Of a DNA stretch of 64,000 nucleotides, positions 15,821 to 24,579 are shown one piece after another (the stretch's first letter is position 1; each line of letters starts with the position of its first letter). The stretch lies in assembly GCF_016756395.1 (NCBI RefSeq), contig NZ_AP018365.1, positions 7,754,001-7,818,000 of the forward strand, read 5' to 3'. A program made the position numbers and the translations under genes. The notes under the pieces are model-generated. The model had not been told where the DNA came from and ran no database searches. It saw only the letters and a list, made by a program, of their open reading frames with translations. This DNA comes from Streptomyces sp. SN-593 (GTDB lineage Bacteria; Actinomycetota; Actinomycetes; Streptomycetales; Streptomycetaceae).

Positions 15821-16351
15821 ATGCCCCGGCTTGCGCTGTACACGTTCGGCGTCCTCAAGGCGCCGCTCGCCGATCCCGCGCCCATCGTGCGCGAGTTCCA
15901 CGAGCGGGGTGAGGCCGTCTACCGGGGGATCGGCGGGCATGCGGGGTACCTCGGCCGGGCCGAGCCGGCGGAGGGTGCGAGGGGCGACCTGTTCGAGCTG
16001 GACTGGGGTGCGTGGGGGGAGTTCGCCGTGCCGGGCTGGTACGGCAAGGGGCGTACGGCCGACACCACGGCCCTGGCCGCGACCCTGTCCCTCTGGACCG
16101 GCCTGGAGGCGGCCTTCGACGCCGTCTACGGGGGACCGCACCGGGAGGCGCTGAACCGGCGGTACGACTGGTTCGAGCGGACGGGGCACCCGGGGTACGT
16201 GTTCTGGTGGGTGCCGGACGGGGTGACGCCCACGTGGCGGGACGGGGTCTTGAGGCTGGAGCACCTTCACGGCCGCGGGCGCGCGCCGTACGCCTTCGAC
16301 TTCCGCGGTTTCTTCACCCCGGAGGGGGACCCGGTCCGGGTCAGGACCTGA
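15821..16351 (+). CDS. DUF3291 domain protein
   Basis: A 176-residue soluble protein of the DUF3291 type, which has a ferredoxin-like alpha/beta fold related to antibiotic-biosynthesis-monooxygenase dimers. It starts MPRLALYTFGVLKAPLADP, and has the family blocks around FFTPEGDP at the end and WWVPDGVTPTWRDG in the middle. The function is not established. ATG 15821 has GGAG 7 nt upstream. Its last 11 bp overlap the end of the convergent MarR gene. Confidence 0.8.
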   Translation: MPRLALYTFGVLKAPLADPAPIVREFHERGEAVYRGIGGHAGYLGRAEPAEGARGDLFELDWGAWGEFAVPGWYGKGRTADTTALAATLSLWTGLEAAFDAVYGGPHREALNRRYDWFERTGHPGYVFWWVPDGVTPTWRDGVLRLEHLHGRGRAPYAFDFRGFFTPEGDPVRVRT

Positions 16352-16733
16352 CGAGCATCCGTTCCAGGACGGCGCGGTGGTGGGGGCGGGCCTGCTCGTA
16401 GCGGGTGCGGCCGGCATCGGTGATGGCGACCCGCACGCCGCGCCGGTCCTCGCTGCAGATGCCGCGGTCGACCAGGCCCTCCTTCTCCAGGCGGGCCACC
16501 AGCCGGGACAGCGCGCTCTGGCTGAGGTGGACGCGGTCGGCCAGTTCCTGCACGCGGAACGTGCAGCCGTCCTCCGCGTCGTCGCCGACCAGGACGTCCA
16601 GCACCTCGAAGTCGCTGGCGCCGAGTCCGTACTGGTGCAGCTCGCGGTCGATCTCACAAGCCGTACGGGCGTGAACAGCGAGGATGTCCCGCCATTCCTG
16701 CACGAGCGCGCGCTCACCCTTGTCGCCGGTCAT
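16341..16733 (-). CDS. MarR family transcriptional regulator
   Basis: A 130-residue MarR-type winged-helix protein. The recognition region is ELADRVHLSQSALSRLVARLEKEGLV and the wing is CSEDRRGVRVAITDAG. Flanking helices form the dimer and ligand pocket. It should repress the divergent DHA2-type exporter and probably itself through the phased ATGCGC repeats between them. TACCGT followed by 6 nt and the ATG suggests a leaderless mRNA. The gene end overlaps the convergent DUF3291 gene by 11 bp. Confidence 0.92.
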   Translation of the reverse strand: MTGDKGERALVQEWRDILAVHARTACEIDRELHQYGLGASDFEVLDVLVGDDAEDGCTFRVQELADRVHLSQSALSRLVARLEKEGLVDRGICSEDRRGVRVAITDAGRTRYEQARPHHRAVLERMLVRS

Positions 16734-16762
16734 GGCGCCACGGTAGCAGAAAACGGACCATT

Positions 16763-16811
16763 ATGCGCGGTCATTTAATGCGCTTGCATTGGATGCGCGT
16801 GCATGTACTCT
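16763..16811. promoter_or_regulatory. MarR operator array and leaderless MFS promoter
   Basis: ATGCGC occurs at 16763, 16778 and 16793, exactly 15 bp apart. The second and third open the dyads ATGCGCTTGCAT (16778-16789) and ATGCGCGTGCAT (16793-16804). The promoter of the exporter, TTGCAT-N16-TACTCT (16784-16811), is embedded in them, and its -10 box ends 7 nt before the ATG at 16819. Bound MarR would block RNA polymerase directly. Confidence 0.7.
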
Positions 16812-16818
16812 GTTCGGC

Positions 16819-18354
16819 ATGACCTCTCCGTCAGTCCCGTCCCCCTCCGTCCCCCGCTCCGACGAGCGATGGAGCGCCCTGCAGTGGGGCACCCTCCTCG
16901 TGCTGTGCGCCGCGCTCTTCCTCGACGCCCTCGACGTCTCGATGGTCGGCGTCGCGCTGCCCTCGATCGGCAGCGACCTGCACCTGTCCACGTCCTCGCT
17001 GCAATGGGTCGTCAGCGGCTACATCCTCGGCTACGGCGGCCTGCTGCTCCTCGGCGGCCGGGCGGCCGACCTGCTCGGCCGGCGCCGCGTCTTCCTGACC
17101 GCGCTCGCGGTCTTCGCGGTGGCCTCGCTGCTCGGCGGCCTGGTCGACTCCGGCGACCTGCTGATCGCCACCCGGTTCGTCAAGGGCCTCAGCGCCGCGT
17201 TCACCGCGCCCGCGGGCCTGTCCATCATCACCACGACCTTCGCCGAGGGCCCGGTCCGCAACAAGGCGCTGACGATCTACTCCAGTTGCGGGGCGACCGG
17301 CTTCTCGATGGGCCTGGTGCTCTCCGGGTTCCTCACCGAGGCCGGCTGGCGCTGGACCATGCTGCTGCCCGCGCCCGTCGCGCTGGTCGCGCTCGTCGCC
17401 GGGCTGAAGCTGATCCCGAAGTCGCCGCGCGAGAAGGCCGACGGCCGCGGGTTCGACCTGCCGGGCGCGGTCACGGGCGCCGGCTCGATGCTGCTGCTGG
17501 TGTTCACCGTGGTCTCGGCCTCGACCGCCGGGTGGGCCTCCGCCCGCACGCTCGGCTCCTTCGCCGCGGTCGCGGTCCTGCTGGCCGCCTTCGTCGCCAT
17601 CGAGCAGCGCTCGTCCCACCCGCTGGTCCGGCTCGGGGTGCTCCGCGACTCCCGGCAGGTGCGCGCCAACCTCGGTGCCGCCACCTTCTTCGGGTCCTAC
17701 GTCGCCTTCCAGTTCCTCGTCACGCAGTACCTCCAGAACGTGCTGGGCTACAGCGCCATGCAGACCGCGCTCGCGTTCCTGCCCGCGGGCTCGCTCGTCG
17801 CGATCCTGTCCACCCGGATGGGGCCGGTCGTCGACCGGTTCGGCACCCCGCGGGTGATCGCGGCGGGCTTCACCTCACTGGTCGTCGGCTACGTCCTGTT
17901 CCTGCGGATCGGCCTGCACCCGAACTACGCGGCCGTCATCCTGCCCTCGATGCTGCTGCTCGGCGGCGCCTTCGCCGCTGCCTTCCCGTCGCTGAACATC
18001 CAGGCGACCAACGGCGTGCGCGACGAGGAGCAGGGCATGGTCTCCGGGCTGCTGAACACGTCCTTCCAGGTCGGCGGCGCGATCTTCCTCGCCGTCGTCA
18101 CCGCGGTGGTCACCTCCGGCGCGAACGGGCACCCCGCGAGCCCGCAGGCCACCCTCGACAGCTACCGGCCCGGCCTGTGGGTCGTCACCGGGGTCGGCTT
18201 CGCCGGGCTGCTGCTCACCCTGAGCGGGCTGCGCCGCCGCCGTCCCTCGTACGGCATCCTCGTCGCCTCCTCGGAGACGGAGGCGGCCCGCGCCGACGGC
18301 GGGCAGGGTGCGGACGTGAGCGTCGACGACGGCCGCGTCGCCGCCCGCGACTAG
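16819..18354 (+). CDS. MFS drug exporter, DHA2 (14-helix) type
   Basis: A 511-residue proton-driven exporter like EmrB/QacA. Motif A variant GGRAADLLGRRRVF follows helix 2, DALDVSMVGVALPSI is the D1 motif in helix 1, and motif C-like GATGFSMGLVLSGFLTEAGWRW lies in helix 5. Fourteen hydrophobic segments can be traced, ending near RRRRPSYG with a polar tail of about 40 residues. It probably exports toxic organic compounds. Transcription appears leaderless. A MarR repressor is divergent and its operators overlap the promoter. A strong terminator follows. Confidence 0.93.
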   Translation: MTSPSVPSPSVPRSDERWSALQWGTLLVLCAALFLDALDVSMVGVALPSIGSDLHLSTSSLQWVVSGYILGYGGLLLLGGRAADLLGRRRVFLTALAVFAVASLLGGLVDSGDLLIATRFVKGLSAAFTAPAGLSIITTTFAEGPVRNKALTIYSSCGATGFSMGLVLSGFLTEAGWRWTMLLPAPVALVALVAGLKLIPKSPREKADGRGFDLPGAVTGAGSMLLLVFTVVSASTAGWASARTLGSFAAVAVLLAAFVAIEQRSSHPLVRLGVLRDSRQVRANLGAATFFGSYVAFQFLVTQYLQNVLGYSAMQTALAFLPAGSLVAILSTRMGPVVDRFGTPRVIAAGFTSLVVGYVLFLRIGLHPNYAAVILPSMLLLGGAFAAAFPSLNIQATNGVRDEEQGMVSGLLNTSFQVGGAIFLAVVTAVVTSGANGHPASPQATLDSYRPGLWVVTGVGFAGLLLTLSGLRRRRPSYGILVASSETEAARADGGQGADVSVDDGRVAARD

Positions 18355-18366
18355 GGCCTGAACGGC

Positions 18367-18399
18367 CGGCCCCGCGCGAGGAGGGAACGCGCGGGGCCG
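18367..18399 (+). terminator. Terminator hairpin after the MFS exporter
   Basis: Perfect 12-bp arms CGGCCCCGCGCG / CGCGCGGGGCCG with a 9-nt loop, 13 nt after the stop. It also lies downstream of the convergent reductase gene and may serve both. Confidence 0.75.
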
Positions 18400-18464
18400 A
18401 CCCGCGCCCTGACGGCGACGCCGTCCGTTGACCGCCTGCCGGCTCCGACCGGGCCCCGCCCGGG

Positions 18465-19715
18465 TCAGGGGCGGTCGACGGCGTCCAGGGCGCGGCGCGC
18501 GATCGAGTGGCTGCGGACCAAATCGGCCAGCGAGCGCTTCCCGCGGGTGATCCCGGCGAACGCCCGCCAGGCCGGCGGGAAACTGGTGAGCGCCGCGTGC
18601 AGCAGTCCGGGGCGCCGTTCGAACAGCGCCAGCATCCGCCGTCCCACGCCCATCTCGACGCCCAGTCCGGCCTTGACCGCGAAGGCGTAGTTCAGGGCCT
18701 GCCGGCGGGCGTCCACCGCGTCGTGGGCCTCGGCGATGCGCACCGCCCACTCCCCGGCCAGCCGGCCGGAGCGAAGCGCGTAGGAGATGCCCTCGCGGGT
18801 CCAGGGCTCCAGCAGCCCGGCGGCGTCGCCGCAGACCAGCACCCGGCCGCGGGAGAGCGGCGAGTCGTCGGCGCGGCAACGGGTCAGGTGCCCGGAGGAG
18901 ACGCTCGGTTCGAAACCGGACAGGCCCAGCCTGGCCACGAAGTCGTCGAGGTAGCGCTTGGTGGCGCCGCCGTCGCCGCGCGCCGAGATGACCCCCACGG
19001 TCAGCGAGTCGCCCTTGGGGAAGACCCAGCCGTAACTGCCCGGCAGCGGGCCCCAGTCGATGTGCACCCGGCCGGCCCAGTCCTCCGCGACCGAGGCGGG
19101 CACCGGGATCTCGGACTCCAGCCCGAGGTCGACCTGGTCGAGCTTCACCCCGACGTGTGCTCCTATCCGGCTGGCACTGCCGTCGGCGCCGACCACGGCC
19201 CGGGCGTAGACGGTCTGCTCCTCGCCGCGCGGGACCCCCGGGCCGCCGGTCACCACGACCGCGACGGTGCGGCGGTCCGGCACGCCCGGGCCGTGCTGCT
19301 CGACCCGGGAGACGGTCACGCCGGTGCGCACCTCCGCGCCCGCCTCGCGGGCGGCGTCCACCAGCCCGGCGTCGAACTCGGGCCGGTTGATCAGGCCGAA
19401 GAGCATCTGGCGGGAGCGCTTGGTGCGGGTCAGCCGGCCGTTGAGGCTGAAGGTGACCGCGTGCACCCGGTCGCGCAACGGGAGTTCGTAGCCGGGCGGC
19501 AGCGCGTCACGGGACGGCCCGATGATGCCGCCGCCGCACGTCTTGTAGCGCGGCAACTCGGACTTCTCCAGCAGCAGGACCCGCCGACCGGTCACGGCCG
19601 CCGCGTGGGCGGCGGACGCGCCCGCCGGTCCCGCACCGACCACCACGACGTCCCAGACCGGCTCGGTCCCGTCGTTCTCCGCACCGCTGCCCTGGGCCGG
19701 CTGCTCACCGCTCAC
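18465..19715 (-). CDS. Geranylgeranyl reductase family flavoprotein
   Basis: A 416-residue FAD-dependent oxidoreductase of the geranylgeranyl reductase family, which saturates isoprenoid chains (menaquinone tail, lipids). VVVVGAGPAGASAAHAAAV binds FAD, YKTCGGGIIGPS is the family Cys/Gly motif, and VLVCGDAAGLLEPWTREGISYAL contacts the isoalloxazine. GTG 19715 is chosen because GGGAG lies 10 nt upstream and a TAGGAT box at 19777-19782 would give a leader of about 55 nt. The upstream ATG 19778 would overlap that box. The true substrate is unknown. Confidence 0.88.
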   Translation of the reverse strand: MSGEQPAQGSGAENDGTEPVWDVVVVGAGPAGASAAHAAAVTGRRVLLLEKSELPRYKTCGGGIIGPSRDALPPGYELPLRDRVHAVTFSLNGRLTRTKRSRQMLFGLINRPEFDAGLVDAAREAGAEVRTGVTVSRVEQHGPGVPDRRTVAVVVTGGPGVPRGEEQTVYARAVVGADGSASRIGAHVGVKLDQVDLGLESEIPVPASVAEDWAGRVHIDWGPLPGSYGWVFPKGDSLTVGVISARGDGGATKRYLDDFVARLGLSGFEPSVSSGHLTRCRADDSPLSRGRVLVCGDAAGLLEPWTREGISYALRSGRLAGEWAVRIAEAHDAVDARRQALNYAFAVKAGLGVEMGVGRRMLALFERRPGLLHAALTSFPPAWRAFAGITRGKRSLADLVRSHSIARRALDAVDRP

Positions 19716-19776
19716 GTCGTTTTCGCTCCCGCTCGCCACGCTCGGCTGTCGTCGCTGTTCAGCGCTGTCCGCAAGC

Positions 19777-19782
19777 ATCCTA
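19777..19782 (-). promoter_or_regulatory. -10 box for the reductase gene
   Basis: TAGGAT on the minus strand fits the actinobacterial consensus closely. It would start transcription near 19770. No clear -35 box was found. Confidence 0.35.
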
Positions 19783-19969
19783 TTGCGCCCGTGGCCAAGG
19801 GCTCGCTGTGGCACCATCGGCAGTCGGCCCGCCGGTACCGGCGGGGGTGCCGGTCTGCCGGTGCCCGTCCTTCTTTGTCGGCCTTCGTCCCGCCGGTTCC
19901 GGCCGCCCCCGCGGCGGCGGTCCCCGGCCCTCCTCCCTCCGTCCGCCCGCCGCCCCACCAGGAGCATCC

Positions 19970-21343
19970 ATGTCCTCAGTCCCGCTGTCCGAGACCGTCG
20001 CGTCGCTGATCCCCCGTGCCAGGACCGATCTGGCCGAGCTGGTGTCGTTCGCGTCGGTGGCCGACGAGCGGCAGTTCCCCCGCAGCGAGTCGCAGAAGGC
20101 GGCGGCCTGGATCGCGGAGGCGCTGCGCGCGGAGGGCTTCGAGGACGTCGCGCTGCTCGACACGCCGGACGGCACCCAGTCGGTCTACGGCCTGCTGCCC
20201 GGCCCGGCCGGCGCGCCCACGGTGCTGCTCTACGCGCACTACGACGTCCAGCCGCCGCTGGACGAGTCCCGGTGGCTGTCCCCGCCGTTCGAGCTGACCG
20301 AGCGGGACGGTCGCTGGTACGGGCGCGGCGCGGCGGACTGCAAGGGCGGCCTGGTGATGCACCTGACCGCGCTGCGGGCGCTGCGCGCGCACGGCGGCGT
20401 CCCGCTCAACGTCAAGGTGATCGTGGAGGGTTCGGAGGAGCAGGGCACCGCCGGCCTGGAGGTGTACGCGGAGGAGCACCCCGACCTGCTGACCGCCGAC
20501 GCGATCGTGATCGGCGACACCGGCAACTTCCGGGTCGGCCTGCCGACGGTCACCGCCTCGCTGCGCGGCATGGTGGTGTCCGAGGTCCGGGTGGCCACCC
20601 TCGCGGGCAACCTGCACTCGGGGCAGTTCGGCGGTGCCGCCCCCGACGCGCTGGCCGCGCTGATCCAGATGCTGGCCACGCTGCGCGACCCGTCCGGCGC
20701 GACCACCGTGGACGGCCTCGACAACTCCGGCGAGTGGACCGGACTCGCCTACGACGAGGCCGACTTCCGCCGCGACGCCAAGGTGCTCGACGGTGTGGAG
20801 CTGATCGGCGACGGCACCGTCGCGGACCGGCTGTGGGCCCGGCCCGCCGTGACCGTGCTGGGCATCGACGCCCCCGCCGTGGTGGGCGCCACCCCCTCGG
20901 TGCAGGCCGAGGCGGGCGCCCTCGTGAGCGTCCGGGTGCCGCCGGGCGCCGACGCGGCCAAGGCCGCCGAGGCGCTGGAGAACCACCTGCGGGCGGCCGC
21001 GCCCTGGGGCGCCAGGGTGGAGGTGCGGCAGAGCGGCAGCGGCCAGCCGTTCGCCGCCGACACCGGCAGCCCGGCGTACGCCTCGATGGCCGAGGCGATG
21101 CGGGAGGCGTACGGCCAGGAGATGGCGATCGTGGGCCAGGGCGGGTCGATCCCGCTGTGCAACACCCTCGCCACGCTCTACCCGTCCGCCGAGATCCTGC
21201 TGATCGGACTGAGCGAGCCGGAGGCGCAGATCCACGCGGTCAACGAGAGCGTGTCTCCGCAGGAACTGGAGCGGCTGTCGCTGACCGAGGCGCTGTTCCT
21301 GCGCCGGTACGCCGCGGCGCACCCCGCCGGCCAGGAGTCCTGA
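19970..21343 (+). CDS. M20 family dipeptidase
   Basis: A 457-residue zinc peptidase of the M20 (carnosinase/PepV-like) family that cleaves dipeptides. The metal ligands and catalytic residues are seen in LLYAHYDVQPP (His and Asp), YGRGAADCKGG (bridging Asp), EGSEEQGT (catalytic Glu followed by the ligand Glu), IGDTGNF and the C-terminal EAQIHAVNESV (His). The lid/dimer domain lies in the middle (about 200-330). ATG 19970 follows AGGAGC. It is divergent from the reductase gene and ends at a bidirectional hairpin. Confidence 0.93.
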   Translation: MSSVPLSETVASLIPRARTDLAELVSFASVADERQFPRSESQKAAAWIAEALRAEGFEDVALLDTPDGTQSVYGLLPGPAGAPTVLLYAHYDVQPPLDESRWLSPPFELTERDGRWYGRGAADCKGGLVMHLTALRALRAHGGVPLNVKVIVEGSEEQGTAGLEVYAEEHPDLLTADAIVIGDTGNFRVGLPTVTASLRGMVVSEVRVATLAGNLHSGQFGGAAPDALAALIQMLATLRDPSGATTVDGLDNSGEWTGLAYDEADFRRDAKVLDGVELIGDGTVADRLWARPAVTVLGIDAPAVVGATPSVQAEAGALVSVRVPPGADAAKAAEALENHLRAAAPWGARVEVRQSGSGQPFAADTGSPAYASMAEAMREAYGQEMAIVGQGGSIPLCNTLATLYPSAEILLIGLSEPEAQIHAVNESVSPQELERLSLTEALFLRRYAAAHPAGQES

Positions 21344-21361
21344 CCGGCGGCGGCCGCCGCC

Positions 21362-21414
21362 CGCGGGGACCGGGGCGCGGGGCACGGCGGGTGCGCCCGG
21401 CGCCCCGGCCCGCG
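21362..21414. terminator. Bidirectional terminator hairpin
   Basis: Nested arms CCGGGGCGC (21370-21378) / GCGCCCCGG (21400-21408), with outer CGCGGG / CCCGCG. It lies between the convergent dipeptidase and kinase-Nudix genes. Confidence 0.6.
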
Positions 21415-21415
21415 G

Positions 21416-22450
21416 TCACCGCGCGGGGTGGCCGGCCTCCAGGCTCAGCGCGCGGCCCTGCTCCCGTGCCCGCAGCGCCCATCGCAGGCGGTCCAGCCGG
21501 ACCGGTGGCAGCAGGCCGGCGGCCTCGTCCTCGGTGACGAAGCGCCAGCCGCGCAGTTCGTCCTCGGGCAGCAGCAGCCGGCCGATGTCCGCCGACGGCA
21601 TCCGGCCGCCGTCGAAGAGCAGCCGCAGCCCGCCGTGTCCCGGCGGCTGCGGCGGTTCCCAGTCCACGACGAGCAGGTCGAGCCCGCCGGGCAGCTCGAT
21701 GCCCAACTCCTCGGCCACCTCCCGGTGTCCGGCCCGGGACGGCGACTCGCCGCGCTCCACGATGCCGCCGGGGAACTCCCAGCCCGGCTTGTAGGTCGGG
21801 TCGACCAGCAGCACCCGGTCGGCGTCGTCGAAGAGCAGCACGCCCGCGGCGACCGTCTCGGCGCGCGGCTCGGGCGTCTGGACGATGCCGCACACGCCCT
21901 CGCCGCGGCCGATCGCCTCGGTCACGGCCACCGCGGTCTGCCGCGGGTCGAGCCCGGCGGTGTCGATCACGTGCGCGTCGGCGGCCAGCCAGGGCAGCGC
22001 CGCGGTGTAGTCCACGACGCGGTCGAGCGCCCAGCGGCGGGCGGTGTCGTCGGCGCCCGGGTCGTCGGGACCTGCCGTCCGGGCCGCGATACGGGCGCGG
22101 AGGATCGTTTCTCCCGGGTCGAGCAGGACGTGCCGCACCTCGATGCCCCGGGCCGCGAGCCCGCCGAAGATCTCGTCGCGGTGCTCCTGGCGCAGCAGCG
22201 TCATCGGTGTGATGAGCACGCCGCCGACCTCGGCGAGCAGCGAGGCGGCGGTCTCCACCACCAACCGCCGCCAGATCGCGAGGTCCTGGTAGTCGGTGAC
22301 CTCCTGGAGCCGCTTCTCCGGCAGCAGTTGGCGCAGGCAGCCGCCGAGCACCTCGGGTTCGTACAGGGTGCTCTCCGGTACCAGGTCCAGCATCTCCCGC
22401 GCCGCGCCGGACTTGCCGGCGCCGAACGCCCCGTTCACCCAGATGATCAC
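21416..22450 (-). CDS. Fusion of P-loop kinase-like domain and Nudix hydrolase
   Basis: A 344-residue two-domain protein. Residues 1-190 form a small P-loop NTPase: NGAFGAGKSGAAREM is Walker A, and DPGETILRARI with later Arg residues is lid-like, similar to chloramphenicol or shikimate kinase-type folds. Residues 200-330 are a Nudix domain whose box is complete: GGIVERGE, then RAGHREVAEELGI, giving the G-x5-E-x7-REUxEExGU pattern. The substrates are unknown; the pairing suggests nucleotide or nucleoside handling. GTG 22450 is preceded by AAGGGGG. Confidence 0.85.
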   Translation of the reverse strand: MIIWVNGAFGAGKSGAAREMLDLVPESTLYEPEVLGGCLRQLLPEKRLQEVTDYQDLAIWRRLVVETAASLLAEVGGVLITPMTLLRQEHRDEIFGGLAARGIEVRHVLLDPGETILRARIAARTAGPDDPGADDTARRWALDRVVDYTAALPWLAADAHVIDTAGLDPRQTAVAVTEAIGRGEGVCGIVQTPEPRAETVAAGVLLFDDADRVLLVDPTYKPGWEFPGGIVERGESPSRAGHREVAEELGIELPGGLDLLVVDWEPPQPPGHGGLRLLFDGGRMPSADIGRLLLPEDELRGWRFVTEDEAAGLLPPVRLDRLRWALRAREQGRALSLEAGHPAR

Positions 22451-22582
22451 GGTGCCCCCTTCTCCGTTGACCCCTACGAATTGCCCGGATCATCGGCACC
22501 GGCAAACGCACCCGGTCACGTGGTGACACCCGGTGGTCCCGAGGTGCCCGAGCGGGGTCGCGCGCGGCGCCGCCGGCGGCGG

Positions 22583-23494
22583 TCAGAACAGGGCTTCCTG
22601 CGGCGGCGCGGGGGAGCGCAGCGGTGCGGTCGGGGCGGCGCGGGCGTCGGCGGGCTCCCGGCCCGGGCCCGGACGGCGCAGCGGCCACCCCGCCGCCAGG
22701 CGGGTGTCGAACAGCAGCGGGCCGCCGGGGGTGTCGAGGTACACGTCGTGTCCCGCGACCGCGCGGACCGTGCCAGCCAGCGCGCAGCCGGGCACCAGCG
22801 CGGTGACCTCGGCGGCCGGGGGAGGGGGCGGCGGGTCGGCGGCGAGCCCGAACACCTCGGCGTGGTCCACGCAGTGCGGCGGCGCGGGCGCGAGCGACTC
22901 CGGCAGCCGGTCGCGCAGGGACGCCGCCCGCGCGTGCAGCGCCGCCACCTCGGCGGCGCGGGCCGCCGCGTCCGGCAGGCGGTGCCGGGCCGCCCGCTTG
23001 GCCGGGTCCCGCACCCGGTCGGGCACGTCAAGGGCGCTGCCCAGCACCGATTCCGTCCGGCGCGCGGCCATCAGCGGCCCCTCGCCGAGGAAGGCGAAGC
23101 ACACCGCCGCCTGCTCCAGCAGGCGCACGCGCCCCCGGGCCGCCGCGGTGATGCCGACCTTGAGCAGACCGGGCCCGAAGTACGCCAGGTACACGCGGTA
23201 CGGCCGGCCGTCGTCCGGCACGGTGTCCGTGGCGACCGAGGACCTGCGGTCCAGCGCGGCGCAGGGCTCGCACTGGTCGCGCCGCGCGCCGGGCGGCAGG
23301 TCGGCGGCATCCGGGCACGGGATGGTGCGATCCGCGCGCCGCACCCCCGCGCACCGCCGCGCCGCGGAGCCGTCCACCGACAGGCGCAGGGCACTGCCGA
23401 GCGGGAGGGGGCTCGCACGCACGCCGTGCGAGGGGTGCCACCACGTCCAGTGGGCGCCCTCCTCCCGCCAGCGCGTGCCCGTGCTCCGCCACAT
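22583..23494 (-). CDS. DUF2797 domain protein
   Basis: A 303-residue protein with the DUF2797 pattern: WRxxGTRWREEG at the start, several Cys/His pairs early (RRCAGVR, CEPCAALDR) that could bind zinc, and the core VYLAYFGPGLLKVGITAAARG. That core resembles a GIY-YIG-like strand pattern, but the nuclease residues are not complete. The function is unknown. ATG 23494 lies 7 nt after a TACCGT box with no Shine-Dalgarno, so a leaderless mRNA is likely. It is transcribed in the direction of the kinase-Nudix gene. Confidence 0.75.
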   Translation of the reverse strand: MWRSTGTRWREEGAHWTWWHPSHGVRASPLPLGSALRLSVDGSAARRCAGVRRADRTIPCPDAADLPPGARRDQCEPCAALDRRSSVATDTVPDDGRPYRVYLAYFGPGLLKVGITAAARGRVRLLEQAAVCFAFLGEGPLMAARRTESVLGSALDVPDRVRDPAKRAARHRLPDAAARAAEVAALHARAASLRDRLPESLAPAPPHCVDHAEVFGLAADPPPPPPAAEVTALVPGCALAGTVRAVAGHDVYLDTPGGPLLFDTRLAAGWPLRRPGPGREPADARAAPTAPLRSPAPPQEALF

Positions 23495-23908
23495 GCCGTC
23501 CACGGTAGGGCCCACCACCGACAGTCGGCCGTGCACGCTCTGGCCGCGCGCCGGGCGCCCGCGCCGGTGGCCTGGCGCCGGCGGCCCTCGCCGCCCGGGG
23601 GCGCCGTCCGCCGGAAGCCGGCTGCCTGGTGCGCGGCGGCCTTCCGCGTGGCGGCGTGGACCAGGCCGCGGACCGGTGGGCGGGTGCGGGTGGCCGGCCC
23701 GGGTGCCGGTCCGCGCGGGCGGCGGTCGCCGGGCCGGCCGCCGCCTCCCGTCCGGCGGGAGGCGGCGGCAGGACCGGCGCTCACCTGCACGCTTCACGCT
23801 TCACGCTGTGTGCGCTCCGCGCGAGCCCGCGCGGTGCGGGACGTCGTCGCGTCGGGCGTCTCCGGCCCCTCCGGCCTCTCCGGCCTCTCCGGCGTGTCCG
23901 GCGTGTCC
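23495..23908. other. Gap between DUF2797 and the ATPase gene
   Basis: No gene is seen. It holds a terminator hairpin at 23737-23769 and a 9-bp tandem repeat (CTCTCCGGC type, five to six units at 23858-23911) that begins at the stop codon of the ATPase gene. Confidence 0.6.
23737..23769 (-). terminator. Terminator hairpin downstream of the ATPase gene
   Basis: Perfect 14-bp arms GCCGCCGCCTCCCG / CGGGAGGCGGCGGC with a 5-nt loop, about 140 nt after the ATPase stop and before the promoter of the DUF2797 gene. Confidence 0.7.
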
Positions 23909-24421
23909 TCAGGCGACCGAGGCCGCGACGGCGACGCGGTCGGGGGCCGCGGTCTCCTCCAACGGCACCGTGGCGGTCCGCAGCGGGACGAGCGTCGCCT
24001 GCCGCGCGGGGGTGCGCAGCATGAACCACACCACCTTGCCGGTCTCGTCGGGCAGCAGGTCGGTGCCCCAGCCGTCGCACATCGCCTCGACCATCGCCAG
24101 CCCGCGGCCGGTGGTCGCGGTCGGCTCCATCGGCTGGAGATGCGGCAGCCGCGGGTCGTGGTCGGTGACGGCCACGGTTAGGCGGTCGGGTACCAGGGTC
24201 ATCCGCACCGCGCACTGCTTGTCGGGCCGCGCGTGGCGGTGCACGTTCGCCAGCAGCTCGCTGATGCCGGTGGCGGCCGCGTCGACGAGCGACTCCACCC
24301 GCCAGTAGCGCAGTTGGGCCGACACGATGCGGCGGATCTGCTGGATGCGGTACGGATGCGCCTCGAGTTCGAGCGCGCACTCATGGCGTACCGGGTCGGT
24401 CTGGTCGGATTGCATGATCAC
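23909..24421 (-). CDS. Anti-sigma-factor-like ATP-binding protein (HATPase_c_2)
   Basis: A 170-residue Bergerat-fold protein of the SpoIIAB/RsbW-like type abundant in Streptomyces. The N box is ISELLANVHRHA, a weak G1 box is VTDHDPRLP, and the G2 box is TTGRGLAMVEAMCDGWG. The Gly usually following Asp in G1 is absent. Such proteins bind ATP and partner with sigma factors or anti-anti-sigma factors; no partner is adjacent. GTG 24421 gives the best spacing from GGAGGGAG; ATG 24415 is an alternative. Confidence 0.85.
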   Translation of the reverse strand: MIMQSDQTDPVRHECALELEAHPYRIQQIRRIVSAQLRYWRVESLVDAAATGISELLANVHRHARPDKQCAVRMTLVPDRLTVAVTDHDPRLPHLQPMEPTATTGRGLAMVEAMCDGWGTDLLPDETGKVVWFMLRTPARQATLVPLRTATVPLEETAAPDRVAVAASVA

Positions 24422-24579
24422 GGCTGCGACTCCCTCCGCGGTGGGGCCGGCGTCCCGTGCGGGACCAAGCCTCACCGCTCCGATGGGAACACTTGAGCGG
24501 GGATGCGTAGAGTGACTGCGGCAGTACTCCGTGATGCGTCCTCAGGTTCACCCGTTGCGGGGGTGCGCGCAACTCGGAG

